Under the pieces are notes generated by a model that worked only from the letters and a program-made list of their open reading frames with translations, was not told where the DNA came from and ran no database searches. The translations under genes were made by a program, and so were the position numbers. This document shows, one piece after another, positions 1 to 10,200 of a stretch of DNA of 64,000 nt. This DNA is from Anolis sagrei (taxonomy: Eukaryota > Chordata > Lepidosauria > Squamata > Anolidae): the NCBI RefSeq assembly GCF_037176765.1, contig NC_090022.1, positions 56,437,209-56,501,208 of the forward strand. The letters are read 5' to 3'. Numbering within the stretch: the first letter of the stretch is position 1; each line of letters begins with the position of its first letter.

Positions 1-406
1 GAAAATGAACAAAGTCTAGCTACCACTATTTAAAAAACTCTAAAATCAGGACAGTAAATAAAGAACAATGCTCAGAAAACAGGAGAATTCCAGATAGGAA
101 ACAATCAGAGCCAACTAACACCTCCCAACAAAAAATTCCCACATGCTGTAAGCAGCCAGACTTTGAAGCTGCAAGGCTATCAATGCTAATCAAGGTGGCC
201 AATTACAACATTCACACTGGCCTCAAGCAGACAAGAGTTCTTTCTACCACCCTGGACAGTCCACAGATGTATAAACCTCACTTGCCTGGTTTTCAACAGA
301 CCTCACAACCTCTAAACGTGCCTGCAATATATGCAGGCAAAACGTTAGGAAAGAATGCTTCTGGAACATAGCTATAGAGCCCAGAAAACTCACAGGAACC
401 CAGATC
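1..406 (+). mobile_element. Penelope-like element 3' part with terminal repeat
   Basis: Resembles the copy at 43.0-43.65 kb: the ORF-end sequence near the left edge, then a terminal block with the motifs ATATGCAGGCAAAACG and CCTCACAACCTCT. Diverged, cut by the window edge. Confidence 0.55.
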
Positions 407-477
407 CTATCTTGCTTGTAACTTGGAGGCGGCCTGTACTCAGAAGCAAGCTTCTGAAGATCATTATTGATTAGACA

Positions 478-628
478 AACTACATCAGGCATCCTCAAAC
501 TGCGGCGCTCCAGCTCTTTAAGCCCCCAAGTCCCAGAATTCCTGGCCAATGAACAAGCTGGCAAAGGCTTCTGGGAGTTGGAGGCCAAACAGATGGAGGG
601 CCGCAGTTTGAGGATGCCTCAACTACAT
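478..628. mobile_element. hAT MITE with 8-bp target duplication AACTACAT
   Basis: Element 486-620. A perfect 19-bp inverted repeat, GGCATCCTCAAACTGCGGC at 488-506 and its complement at 600-618, is flanked by identical 8-bp AACTACAT at 478-485 and 621-628. TIR and 8-bp duplication are the hAT signature. Confidence 0.8.
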
Positions 629-1190
629 GAAGGATAGAGCTGGACACCTGAAGCCTTCCAGATGCTGTTGGACTGCAACTTCCATCATCTCTAGCCAACA
701 GTGAGAAGGGACCATGGAAGCAGCTGTCTAAAAACACACAGAATTGTACATTTAAACAATGGGTGGGGTAGAAGATCAGGGACCTTAAGACCTCAAGGAT
801 ATTAAGGCTGAAACCCCGCCATTACCCACAGTGGATTTCTGCCTAAGGGAAGGTCACCATCCCAGACTGGCAAGGTATTTTCTCCTCACATACAATCAGA
901 TCAATTATTCACAGGAAACTACTTGTGTCCTATAACAATTCTTTGGTCAAGATTTCTCTGGAGGCTTTTCTGACACATCCACCCCAGTGCCTTGCCAGCA
1001 CAAATGTCTTACCCTGTGCAAGAGAGAACTATCCTTCAATGAATCGACGTTGGCCTGGCTATGGAAAGCCACTGGGTGCCCTTGGGCATGTCATTCTCTC
1101 TCAGCCTCAGGAGGCCAACCTTTTCTGAACTAACCTCGTTAAGTACGGTGATAGCATTGCCTTAGACAGACATTGGCCAACTTCAGCTCT
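629..1190. other. Stretch with no gene recognised
   Basis: Short hAT-like fragment at about 640-705; the rest is unassigned, no splice-flanked coding segment seen. Confidence 0.4.
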
Positions 1191-1195
1191 CTCCC

Positions 1196-1266
1196 CAGGT
1201 GTTTTGGACTTCAACTCCCACCATTCCTCACAGCCTCAGGCCCTTTCCTTTTTCTCTCTCAGCCAC
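1196..1266 (+). repeat. Single arm of the foldback family
   Basis: Direct copy of the left arm of the foldback at 1342-1489, sharing GTTTTGGACTTCAACTCCCA and the CCTCAGGCCCTTTCC segment. Confidence 0.6.
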
Positions 1267-1341
1267 TTAAAAATGTTAGAATGTTGAGGCTGGCCAATCA
1301 GAAGCCATATGCAAATTAGAGGTCGAGATAGCTCATGCATA

Positions 1342-1489
1342 GGCCCTTCAGGTGTTTTGGACTTCAATTCCCACCATTCCACACAGCCTCAGGCCCTTTC
1401 CTTTTTCCCCTCAGCCGCTTAAGGGGGAAAAGGAAGGGGCCTGAGGCTGTGAGGAATGGTGGGAGTTGAAGTCCAAAAACCTGAAGGGC
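1342..1489. repeat. Long-arm foldback (MITE-like)
   Basis: Arms at about 1342-1410 and 1424-1489 are inverted copies with few mismatches and a very short loop. No clear target duplication. Confidence 0.75.
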
Positions 1490-1544
1490 TCAAGTTGGGC
1501 CAGGCCTGGCCTTCGAGGTACCATAGGCCGGAAACTATTTGGGA

Positions 1545-1690
1545 GTGCATCCACACTGTAGAATAAATGCACTTTGGTAGCCCTTTGACTGTCATGGCTC
1601 CAGGAATCCTGGGAGTTGTAGTCTGGTGAGGCACCAGTCTTCTGTGGCAGGGAAAACAAAAGGCCTTGGAAAACTACAACTCCTTCAACA
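1545..1690. repeat. MITE fragment (CATCCACACTG family)
   Basis: Shares GGAATCCTGGGAGTTGTAGT and CATC(C/T)ACACTG with the copies at 42168-42367 and 46046-46640. Confidence 0.5.
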
Positions 1691-1739
1691 CAACCTTAAC
1701 GAGGGGAGGTGGTGTCAGTAACTCAATTGCCGCAAAAGG

Positions 1740-2010
1740 TCCTCGCCCCAAATAAAGTGACCCAGAAAGAAGGCGCAGGTAGGGAGGGAGGCCTACCTCT
1801 CTCTCGGAGCCTCTCAGGCCGCCCGCTCGCCTAAGACTGAGCGCCTCTGATGCTGCTCTCAGCCCCGCCTCTCGGCCCCGCTGCTCCTCCTCCTCCGCCA
1901 CCTCTCGGCTTTCAAAAGCGCCGCCTCGGAAGTGGAGGAAGGGGCCCGCCTCACCCACAGCCTTCTTCCACTAAAGCGCCTCCATTGTTCATGGACACCC
2001 CCCATTTCGG
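1740..2010. promoter_or_regulatory. CpG island, probable promoter of a gene beyond the left edge
   Basis: Dense CpG and CCCCGCC/CCGCC motifs in an otherwise AT-leaning intergenic region, about 5 kb past the COPG1 3' end. No coding exon is recognised between 2.0 and 6.9 kb, so the gene most likely runs leftward on the minus strand with a non-coding first exon; a GTAGGC donor-like site lies near 1797. In human the gene after COPG1 in the same direction is HMCES, an inferred candidate only. Confidence 0.5.
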
Positions 2011-2186
2011 TGCCCCCCCAAAAATGGAGGATCGCAGGGTTGGAAGAGGAGCCCCCCTCTTCCAACCCTCTCCGGTCCAACCCCATTCTGCTACAATCAA
2101 ACACTCTCTGCAGGTGACCAGCCAATGTCTTGGAGCTGCTATTCTCGCAAGGCACTGAGAAGACCAGGCTTATAAAATGGGAGTAG

Positions 2187-2410
2187 AATCATATAGTTGG
2201 AAGAGACCACATGGGCCATCTAGTCCAACTCCTTGCCATGCAGGAAAAACACAATCAAAGCAGCCCCGACAGATGGTCATCTGTTTAAAAGCTTCCAAAG
2301 AAGGATCATAGAATCCTTGAGTTGGAAGAGACCTCATGGGCCATCCAGTCCAACCCCCTGCCAAGAATCGGGAAAAATCACCTTAAAAGCACCCCTGACA
2401 GATGGCCAAC
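2187..2410 (-). mobile_element. Two CR1 LINE 3' ends in tandem
   Basis: Two copies (about 2187-2302 and 2304-2410) of the CR1 terminus: TTGGAAGAGACC...GGGCCATCCAGTCCAA read as complement. Both are 5'-truncated. Confidence 0.75.
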
Positions 2411-2526
2411 CAGAAATTGCAAATGGGAATACTTTTATTCTTCCATTTTTTCCTATGACTTTTTTCCAAATTGCCCTCTGCCAAAGTTTGTTTTAATGCC
2501 ATTGGACAAGCACAACATGCATCATA

Positions 2527-3772
2527 CAGTAGAATCCTTGAATTGGAAGAGACCTGGTGGGCCATCCAGTCCAAACCTCTGCTAAGAAGCAGGAAAATCA
2601 CATCCAAAGAGCTCCTGACAGATGGTCATCCAGCCTCTGCTTAAAAGCCTCCAAAGAAGGAGCCTCCACCACATTCTGGGGTAGAGAGTTCCACTGCTGA
2701 ACAGCTCTCACAGACAGGAAGTTTTTCCTAATGGAATTTCCTTTCTTGTAGTTTGAATCCATTGTTCCACCGTCCTCGTCTCCAGGGCAGCAGAAAACAA
2801 GCTTGCTCCCGCCTTCCTATGTCTTTCCCTCACATATTTATACATGGCTATCATGTCTCCTCTCAACCTTCTCTTCTGCAGGCTAAACATGCCCAGCTCT
2901 TTAAACTGCTCCTCATAGAGCTTCTTCTCCAGACCTTTGACCATTTTAGTTGCCCTCCTCTGGACACATTCCAACTTAGAGTCAACATCTCCCTTCAATT
3001 GCGGTGCCCAGAATTGGACATAGTATTCCAGGTGTGGTCTGACCAAGGCAGAATAGAGGAGTAGCATGACTTCCCTGGATCTAGACCAGGGGTCCTCACA
3101 CTTTTTAAACAGAGGGCCATGTCACAGTCCCTCAAACTGTTGGAGGGCCGGATTATAATTTGAAAAAAAAAAGACTTAATTCCTATGCACACTTCACATA
3201 TCTTATTTGTAATGCAAAAACATTTAAAAACAATATAATAATTAAAATGAATAACAAATTTAATAAATATAAACTTATTAGTTTTTCAATGGGAAGTGTG
3301 GGCCTGCTTTTGGCTGATGAGATAGGATTGCTGTTGTTGTTGTCGTTGTTGTTGTGTGCTTTCAAGTCGTTTCAGACTTAGGTTGACCTTGAGCGAGGGC
3401 CGGGTAAATGACCTTGGAGGGCCGTATCCGGCCCCCGGGCCTTAGTTTGAGGACCCCTGATCTAGACACTATAGACTCCTTTTGATGCAGCCCAAAATCC
3501 CATTGGCTTTTTAAGCTGCTGCATCACACCGTTGGCTCATGTTTAGCTTGTTATCCACAAAGACTCCAAGATCTTTCTCACACAAATTGTTGTCAAGCCA
3601 GGCATCACCCAGCTTGTATTTTTGCATTTTATTTTTCTGCCTAAGTGTAGTATCTTACATTTGTCCTTGTTGAAATTCATTTTGTTAGTTTTGACCCAGC
3701 TCTCTAATCTGTTTAGGTCATTTTGAATCCCGATCCTGTCCTCTGGAATATTAGCTTTCCCCCCTAATTTGG
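2527..3772 (-). mobile_element. CR1 LINE, 5'-truncated, interrupted by a hAT MITE
   Basis: Encodes RT remnants on the minus strand: D-R-I-G-I-Q-N-D-L-N-R-L-E-S-W-V, N-K-D-K-C-K-I-L-H-L-G, then after the hAT insertion [20 protein letters not shown] and the CR1 3' end at 2527. The two halves are collinear across 3087-3459. Confidence 0.85.
3079..3467. mobile_element. Complete hAT MITE, target duplication ATCTAGAC
   Basis: Element 3087-3459 (373 bp), TIR CAGGGGTCCTCA...TGAGGACCCCTG, flanked by identical ATCTAGAC at 3079-3086 and 3460-3467. Non-autonomous; no transposase. Inserted in the CR1. Confidence 0.92.
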
Positions 3773-3812
<40 letters not shown>

Positions 3813-3995
3813 GTTGTTGTTGTTGCTGTTGTTGTTATTTCGTATCACAAAATCACAAATCGAACACTTTCCATACATTACACAGTCCTAGACGCTTGGG
3901 AAGTGTTCGACTTGGGAGTTTGTGATACGAAATCCAGCATATATATCTCATTTGCTGTGACATATTGTGTTTTTGTGTCAGTAAAATAATAATTA
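3773..3995 (+). mobile_element. TAA repeat plus R4/Dong-type LINE 3' UTR, head inverted
   Basis: (AAT)n at 3773-3811, then an R4-type 3' end. About 3838-3870 is the reverse complement of part of 3898-3935, giving a hairpin around the TCCTAGACGCTTGGGAAGTG motif shared with the copies listed below. Confidence 0.6.
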
Positions 3996-4007
3996 GAAAA
4001 CAAACTT

Positions 4008-4683
4008 TATTTGTATACTGCTCTATCTCCCTTCAGGGGCTCAGGGCGGTTTCCAACATGTAAGGCCAAATATTATCTCCTTGCTTAAGCTACATTATTA
4101 AGATAGTTGGCAGTGAGATCTCACATTTGGCTCATAACACAATTATATTCTAAAGCAGATTATTTTGCATTTGTGTTTTGGTCCCCCGCACCTCACCCCC
4201 ACCCGATCTGTGAGCAGTTGCTCTGCACACTTTAAACAGAACGTTAAATAATAACTCCATGAGGAGCACAGGCAGGCAAGCTGTCCATTAACTGAGTACA
4301 GAAAAACAATCAAGCGGGCAAATCCAGGTGATATCTTCTTGCCAGAGGCCAGCTGACTGCTGTGTAAACAGCGATGTGAGAAACAGTTTAAAAAGCAGAT
4401 GGTGCAACTCAATATCCAAAATAAACTGTGGGGAGACACAAGAGAAGAAAGTGCAGAAAATATGAATTTGCTGCATACAAAATTTTTCAAAGCACAGGTT
4501 TTGTTGCTGAATGAACAGGAATAACAGGGAAATCTTTAACCATTTAACCATACATGGTACAATATTTCATATTTCTTAGGGGTTTGATATACTACCCTTT
4601 GTTTTGGATCACCCAAGGTATGAAAAAGCACACCCCCCCCCCCCCCGGCTTATTCTTGAGTCAAGGTTATTTTTTATTTTACT

Positions 4684-4685
<2 letters not shown>
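4008..4685. other. L2-like 3' fragment, then unassigned sequence
   Basis: 4008-4110 resembles an L2-type terminus on the minus strand. From about 4110 to 4630 I see no gene. A C-run lies at 4631-4647 and a fragment of the MITE at 5020-5150 starts after it. Confidence 0.4.
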
Positions 4686-4741
<56 letters not shown>

Positions 4742-4893
4742 CTGGAACTCTCTGCCCCGGAGTGTGGTGGAGGCTCCTTCTTTGGAAGCTTTTAAGCAGA
4801 GGCTGGATGGCCATTTGTCAGGGGTGATTTGAATGCAATATTCCTGCTTCTTGGCAGGGGGTTGGACTGGATGGCCCATGAAGGTTAGAATAA
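4686..4893 (+). mobile_element. (ATT)n and CR1 3' end
   Basis: (TTA)n at 4686-4740, then the CR1 terminus: GTGGTGGAGGCTCC, GGCTGGATGGCCAT, TTGGACTGGATGGCCCATG. Confidence 0.8.
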
Positions 4894-5980
4894 TGGTTTA
4901 ATCAGAGTTGGAAGGTCTTATCTTAAATTAGTTTTATGTAAATATTCAAAAACATTTAACCTACTGATGCCTCAATTAATGTAATGTTATTGGTAACTGA
5001 TTTTATTTTTTAAAATATACCAGTAGTTGCCACATTTCCCACCCTTGGCTTATACTCGAGTCAATATGTTTTCCCAGTTTTTTGTGGCAAAATTAGGTGC
5101 CTTAGCTTATATTCGGGTTGGCTTATACTAGAATATATATGGTATCTGGAATAATAGTGTGTCAGTAAAAAAATATTTGATTGTACATTTTTGTACTTTT
5201 CTCATATCTATCTGAAGCGCATACCCTCTTGAAGTTTTGAACTGCAACTTCCATCAGTTTCTTTTGGTATTATAAAAAGTGTTGTTAGCTACCTGTGAAG
5301 GGGGCACTAGGCGTTTTTTGGTTTCATCCATGATATTAGAGGGGGGTTACCATGGATTATTATGTTTTACCTATTGTTTTGTTGTTCTCTTCTCCCTACC
5401 TCTGGCTGGCTGTTAAGCATGTGTGTCAGGCCACACATACCAAAACTAGAGAACCCACAGATCAAGACAAACACAATTTCACAATTAAATGGGATACCTT
5501 GTGGTCCAGCAACCCAATCCAGAAAGGGAATATTTTGGGAGAACAAGGGCAGGGTGAATGATAGGATTTCTATGGCTTGGGGTTCAACCTGGCTAAAAGG
5601 ATGTGTAATAACTGAATCATGCACATACAATAATGCTACAGTATGTTTAATGACACAGCAGTTGTATCAAAAACTATGGAGAGTAGAATAAAACATAGTA
5701 TTTGCCTTTATAAAATCAAGCAAAACAGTAGAGGACACCCATTCACTGCACAAAAATGCTGGCTCTTATTAAACAAGTTGCATTTAGGAAAATGAAATGA
5801 TGTGATTAACAGCTATGTATACACCATTACATTTCCCAGGAAGTGTGAAATTACCAAAAAAGCAACATATTGCACAGAAACCTAGTGACTTAAGTATAGA
5901 AAAAATGAAATGCAAAGGTGTCTCCCTTCCTTGATCTCTTACTGCTTCTGCCAATCAATAATTTCAGATTTTTTTTCTCT
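4894..5980. other. No gene recognised; MITE-like palindromic block at 5030-5150
   Basis: 5030-5150 has inverted GGCTTATACTCGAGT / GGCTTATACTAGAATAT motifs typical of a Tc1/mariner-group MITE. 5340-5700 holds an open stretch discussed among the rejected items. The rest is featureless. Confidence 0.4.
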
Positions 5981-6332
5981 ATATAATATTTTTAATGTAA
6001 AGGTTTTCCCCTGACATTAAGTCCAGTGGTGCCCGACACTGGGGGTTGGTGTTCATGTCAATTTCGAAGTCGAAGAACCGGTGTTGTCTGCAGACACCTC
6101 CAATGTCATGTGGCCAGCATGAATGGAATGCCGTTACCTTCCTGCCGGAGTGGTACCTATTGATCTACTCGCATATGCATGTTTTCAAACTGCTAGGTTG
6201 GCAGAAGCTGGGCTTGACAGCGGAAGCTCACGCCACTCCCCGGATTCGAACCTGCGATCTTTCGGTCAACAAGTTTAGCAGCTCAGCAGTTTAACCCACT
6301 GCGCCACCAGAGGCTCCGATATAATATTTTTA
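5981..6332 (-). mobile_element. Sauria SINE with 14-bp target duplication
   Basis: tRNA-derived head at the right (complement of CGCAGTGGGTTAAACTG), BovB-like tail at the left (complement of AATGTCAGGGGAAAACC). Identical ATATAATATTTTTA at 5981-5994 and 6319-6332. Confidence 0.9.
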
Positions 6333-6968
6333 TTAAGAGTTTTTTCAATAAAATATTTAAAAATTAGAAAAAATAGGGAAATTCTATCCTGGAGAAATTA
6401 TTTTTTAAATGAAAAAAAAACTGTCAGCGAGACTACCAATATATATTGTTATACAGCATTGCTTTGTACCAAGAACTGGATTTGAAGTTTGTGGATGCCT
6501 TTTCAATGGGCAAAAGGTATCAGATGTAAAGAGCTGGAAGCAAATCCAACTGTACATGCCTATGTAGAGCAGACCAAATTGAATGAATGCAACTTTTAAA
6601 TTCAAACTAACTTAAATCCCACTGATTTCAACAATTCCATTTTAGGTAGAACTAATAGTGGATATAGCCCTTATTTCAGATTCTTGAGAAAGCAAGACCA
6701 CCTTTTTCATTACTGAGATAGAGGTAACATGTTTATTTTTGTAATCCATTTTGAAGGGATAAAAAAATCAAACACAAACAGAAACTTCCCCAATTGTAAA
6801 GGTTCTCACTGATCACATACTATTACCACAAAACAATGCTATGATCCTGAAGCTGTGAAGTACTTCAATTTTGTTATGACATTCTTTAAAGGAGCTTAAA
6901 GATCCTGAAAAAATGACCTATTCAGTATTTCATAAAACTGATATTATGTCTTACAAACATTATTGTGG
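6333..6968. other. No feature seen
   Basis: AT-rich sequence beyond the COPG1 3' end; no repeat or exon recognised. Confidence 0.4.
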
Positions 6969-6974
6969 TTTATT
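6969..6974 (-). terminator. COPG1: Candidate COPG1 poly(A) signal AATAAA
   Basis: TTTATT on the plus strand reads AATAAA on the gene strand, about 150 nt after the stop codon. It is the first such hexamer downstream, so a short 3' UTR (about 7121 to 6950) is likely. No transcript evidence is available. Confidence 0.55.
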
Positions 6975-7121
6975 TAAAGCCACCAAACGTTTTTTCTCCA
7001 AATTAGAAAAAGAGCAGTTGCCCACATCCCAATGCTTCTCTCAGGGTCCAGAATGGTGGAAAGAGATTTCCAATAGCCTCCTTTAGCTTCAGAGTCTTAA
7101 ATACAAAATCCCAGGATTTGT

Positions 7122-7252
7122 TTAGCCAACAGAGGCCATGATGGCATCTACGGGGATTTCTTCTCCACTTCGTGCCGTGACTTGCATCGTTACAGCGTCT
7201 GTTAGGACAAGGCGCGAGCGAACCAAGAGGTCGTGGCCACCCCGAAACACAC
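7122..7252 (-). CDS. COPG1: COPG1 exon 24 (last coding exon)
   Basis: Residues 833-875, [20 protein letters not shown], ending I-M-A-S-V-G, then TAA at 7122-7124. The A-S-V-G C-terminus is universal in the family. Confidence 0.96.
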
Positions 7253-10200
7253 CTGCAGGAGATATTAAAAAATGGACAACACACTTGTGAGTCTAGAACC
7301 ATTGCGGGCTTGTGTGTCTAGAACCATTTCTCCTACCCACAGAAGGAATTTAACTCATATTCCCAAGATTCTTTTTAAATGGGCTAATCAATGAGAATAA
7401 ACCCATTAAAACCCATGGATGTGTTAATGGTGACTAAGAAATCTCATTAATTTTAGTGGGTCTATCGAGTTGGGGTTAAAATTGGGTTAACCCAATGCTT
7501 TTTATAATCACCATTAAACATACTCATTGAATTGTTATGACAATGGCTATGTAGCATTATAGTTTTATCTTAATCTCCTTGTGTTCAACAAAAAAGAGGT
7601 AGATACAGTCATAATATGCAACCAGCATGTCTTTAGAGAAGTTCTTCTTATGCCAGATGTGGAGAACATTTTCTCCTATAGAAGATTTGGATTGAACTGT
7701 CTCTGTTCTTTATCACCGACTATGCTGATTGGGACTTCTGGGAGTTACAATCCAAAACAGCCCCCAAAACAAAATAGTGAGCGAACATCTCCATACAGCT
7801 GTGTTCTCTCGAGTTTTCAATCAAACAGTAGATAGGCCTTTCCAAACCCTTTCTTACTTTTCCCCAGGAAGACATTACTTTTCTGCCTTGATGCCTTGTC
7901 ATCACATCTCCAATGTCATGAAATGGAAGGGGGTTAGGACATGGAGAATGGATACTATCTTTGTTTTTTCAAAATATAGGATGGATTTGTGGGAATGGCA
8001 ATACACAGAGGCCCAAAGGAAGGACAAATAATGCAAATGTTAGCCAACTTGGAACGGAATAATGGATGACAAATCTGGATCATGTTTTTGATGATGAGAC
8101 GATAGTGAATAGTGAATTGTTATTGTAGTAATTGTTTATTAATTATATAATATGTTAGGTTGTTAACTGTTTTTACACTGTAGCATTGAATTTTTGCTGT
8201 TCTTATTTGTTGTGAACCACTGTGAGTCGCCTTCGGGCTGAGAACAGCGGTATATAAGTAAAGTAAATAAATAAATAAACTTGAATCTATGATATTCCTG
8301 TACCTACTGAACACATTTGGGTGAGGGAAAAATAATTCTTTTACAGCAATTGGGGTAGAGTGTTCAATGCTAAGAAAAACATGAATTAAGGAGAACAGAA
8401 GCACCTGTTAAATTGGTATCACATAGACAGATTAATCTTGGCTGTGAAATTCATTTAGAAAAGGAAAATTGCAAGGGAAGTCATGATACGCCTGATTTTT
8501 AAAAATTCTTTAGAGTCTATTGTAATCCCCATAACTTTAGAGTTCAGAAGAATCAGCAGAAAGACTAACCTGCCAGATACAAGGTATGTGAGTTTTTGTT
8601 TTCAGGCACTTTATCTGATCTCTCGCAGGGCTGCATCCCCAGAAACTTCACAATATTGCTGACTGCCTCTGTGGAAATAAATATTGGGGCACAGTTTTAC
8701 AGCATGTTTTGTAGATATATCAAAGTAAAATGTGCCATTTTCTTCAGTGGAATAACACATTTGCTATAATACAAACATACATGTTATTATCTCACAATGC
8801 TCTAATTCTCAAAAAATGTATAATTCGTTTGGCTTTCCTGTATCAAAAAGCAAAATAAACCCTTCTGGTTCATGTGCATTTCTCATTTCCATCAAGGACA
8901 GGGAACTATACAGTTTATGGAGCAAAATCAAGAATATAAGAGAAACCATGTAGCAATCCAAGAAAAAGTAGTTTTAAAAAGCCCAGAGGAGCTGTGCTAA
9001 TGTGGAGTGTTTCCTTACCCTCTAGTGTTTTCACAGTGGATAATGTGAAAGTCTCTTCTTTTTCAAACTCGTCACCCACTTCTTCCCAGGCAGCTGCAAA
9101 ATTGGGCTTCAGAACCCTTTGAATGTGATCTGCTATGGTCACCTCAATGTCTTCCAGCTAACATAGGAAAGAAATACTGACACATGATATTGTTCTTAAT
9201 CAGGCATGAACACTGTGCTGGATACTTTTCTAGCCTTTAAATACTTTATCAATCTTCAGGCTATGCAGCAGAAGTGAATGCTGATAATCTTAGTAACTCT
9301 GGTGTATAAACATTAAACAAATAGCAGACATTGTCTTCATTCCAATCAGGAAGGCATTTTATCTTTAAAGTTTTGTAATCCAAAATATACATAGTTTGTA
9401 CAATAGATACACAGTTCTCCTCCTTCTACTTACAGTATTCTCTTTACCTGTATCTTTAGTTATAAAGCAACATTGATTTATTTATTTACTGCATTTCTGT
9501 ACCGCTCTCTCTCACCCCGAGGGGGACTCAGAACGGTGTACAACATGGCAAACATTCAATGCCACCAATAAACATACAAAAGCAACATATAGCATTGCAT
9601 TTATTAAAAACAATAACAAATAAATATGAATTAAAGTATTAAAGCACTATACATAAAATATTATAACATAAAACATAAAGCAGGGATCCACAAACTTTTT
9701 ACACAGAGGGCCAGGTCACAGTCCCTCAAACTGTTGGAGGGCCGGATTATAATTTGAAAAAAAAAAGAATGAATTCCTATGTGCGCTGCACATATCTTAT
9801 TTGTAGTGTAAAAAACACTTTAAAACAATATACTAATTAAAATGAGGAACAATGTTAACAAATATAAACTTATTAGTATTTCAATGGGAAATGTGGGCAT
9901 GCTTTTGGCTGATGAGATAGAATTGTTATTGTTGTTGTGTGCTTTCAAGTCATTTCAGACTTAGGTTGACCCTGAGCGAGGGCCGGGTAAATGACCTTGG
10001 AGGGCTGCATCTGGCCCCCTGGCCTTAGTTTGAGGACCCCTGACATAAAGCATATTAACATTTGATTCATAAGTTGACAGAATCACACCAAAATCTTTCC
10101 TATAGGGAAGCCCACAAGCTTTATCATTGGGAAGCCTCAAATATCCCTTTACAACAGTGTTTTTTTTTTTTTTTACCATGGACCACTTTGACCAGGGACC

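Noticed and set aside
5340-5700. Two overlapping open frames with a hydrophobic start and an N-x-T site
   Set aside because: Could be the start of a secreted or surface protein, but no family, splice partner or flanking element was recognised.
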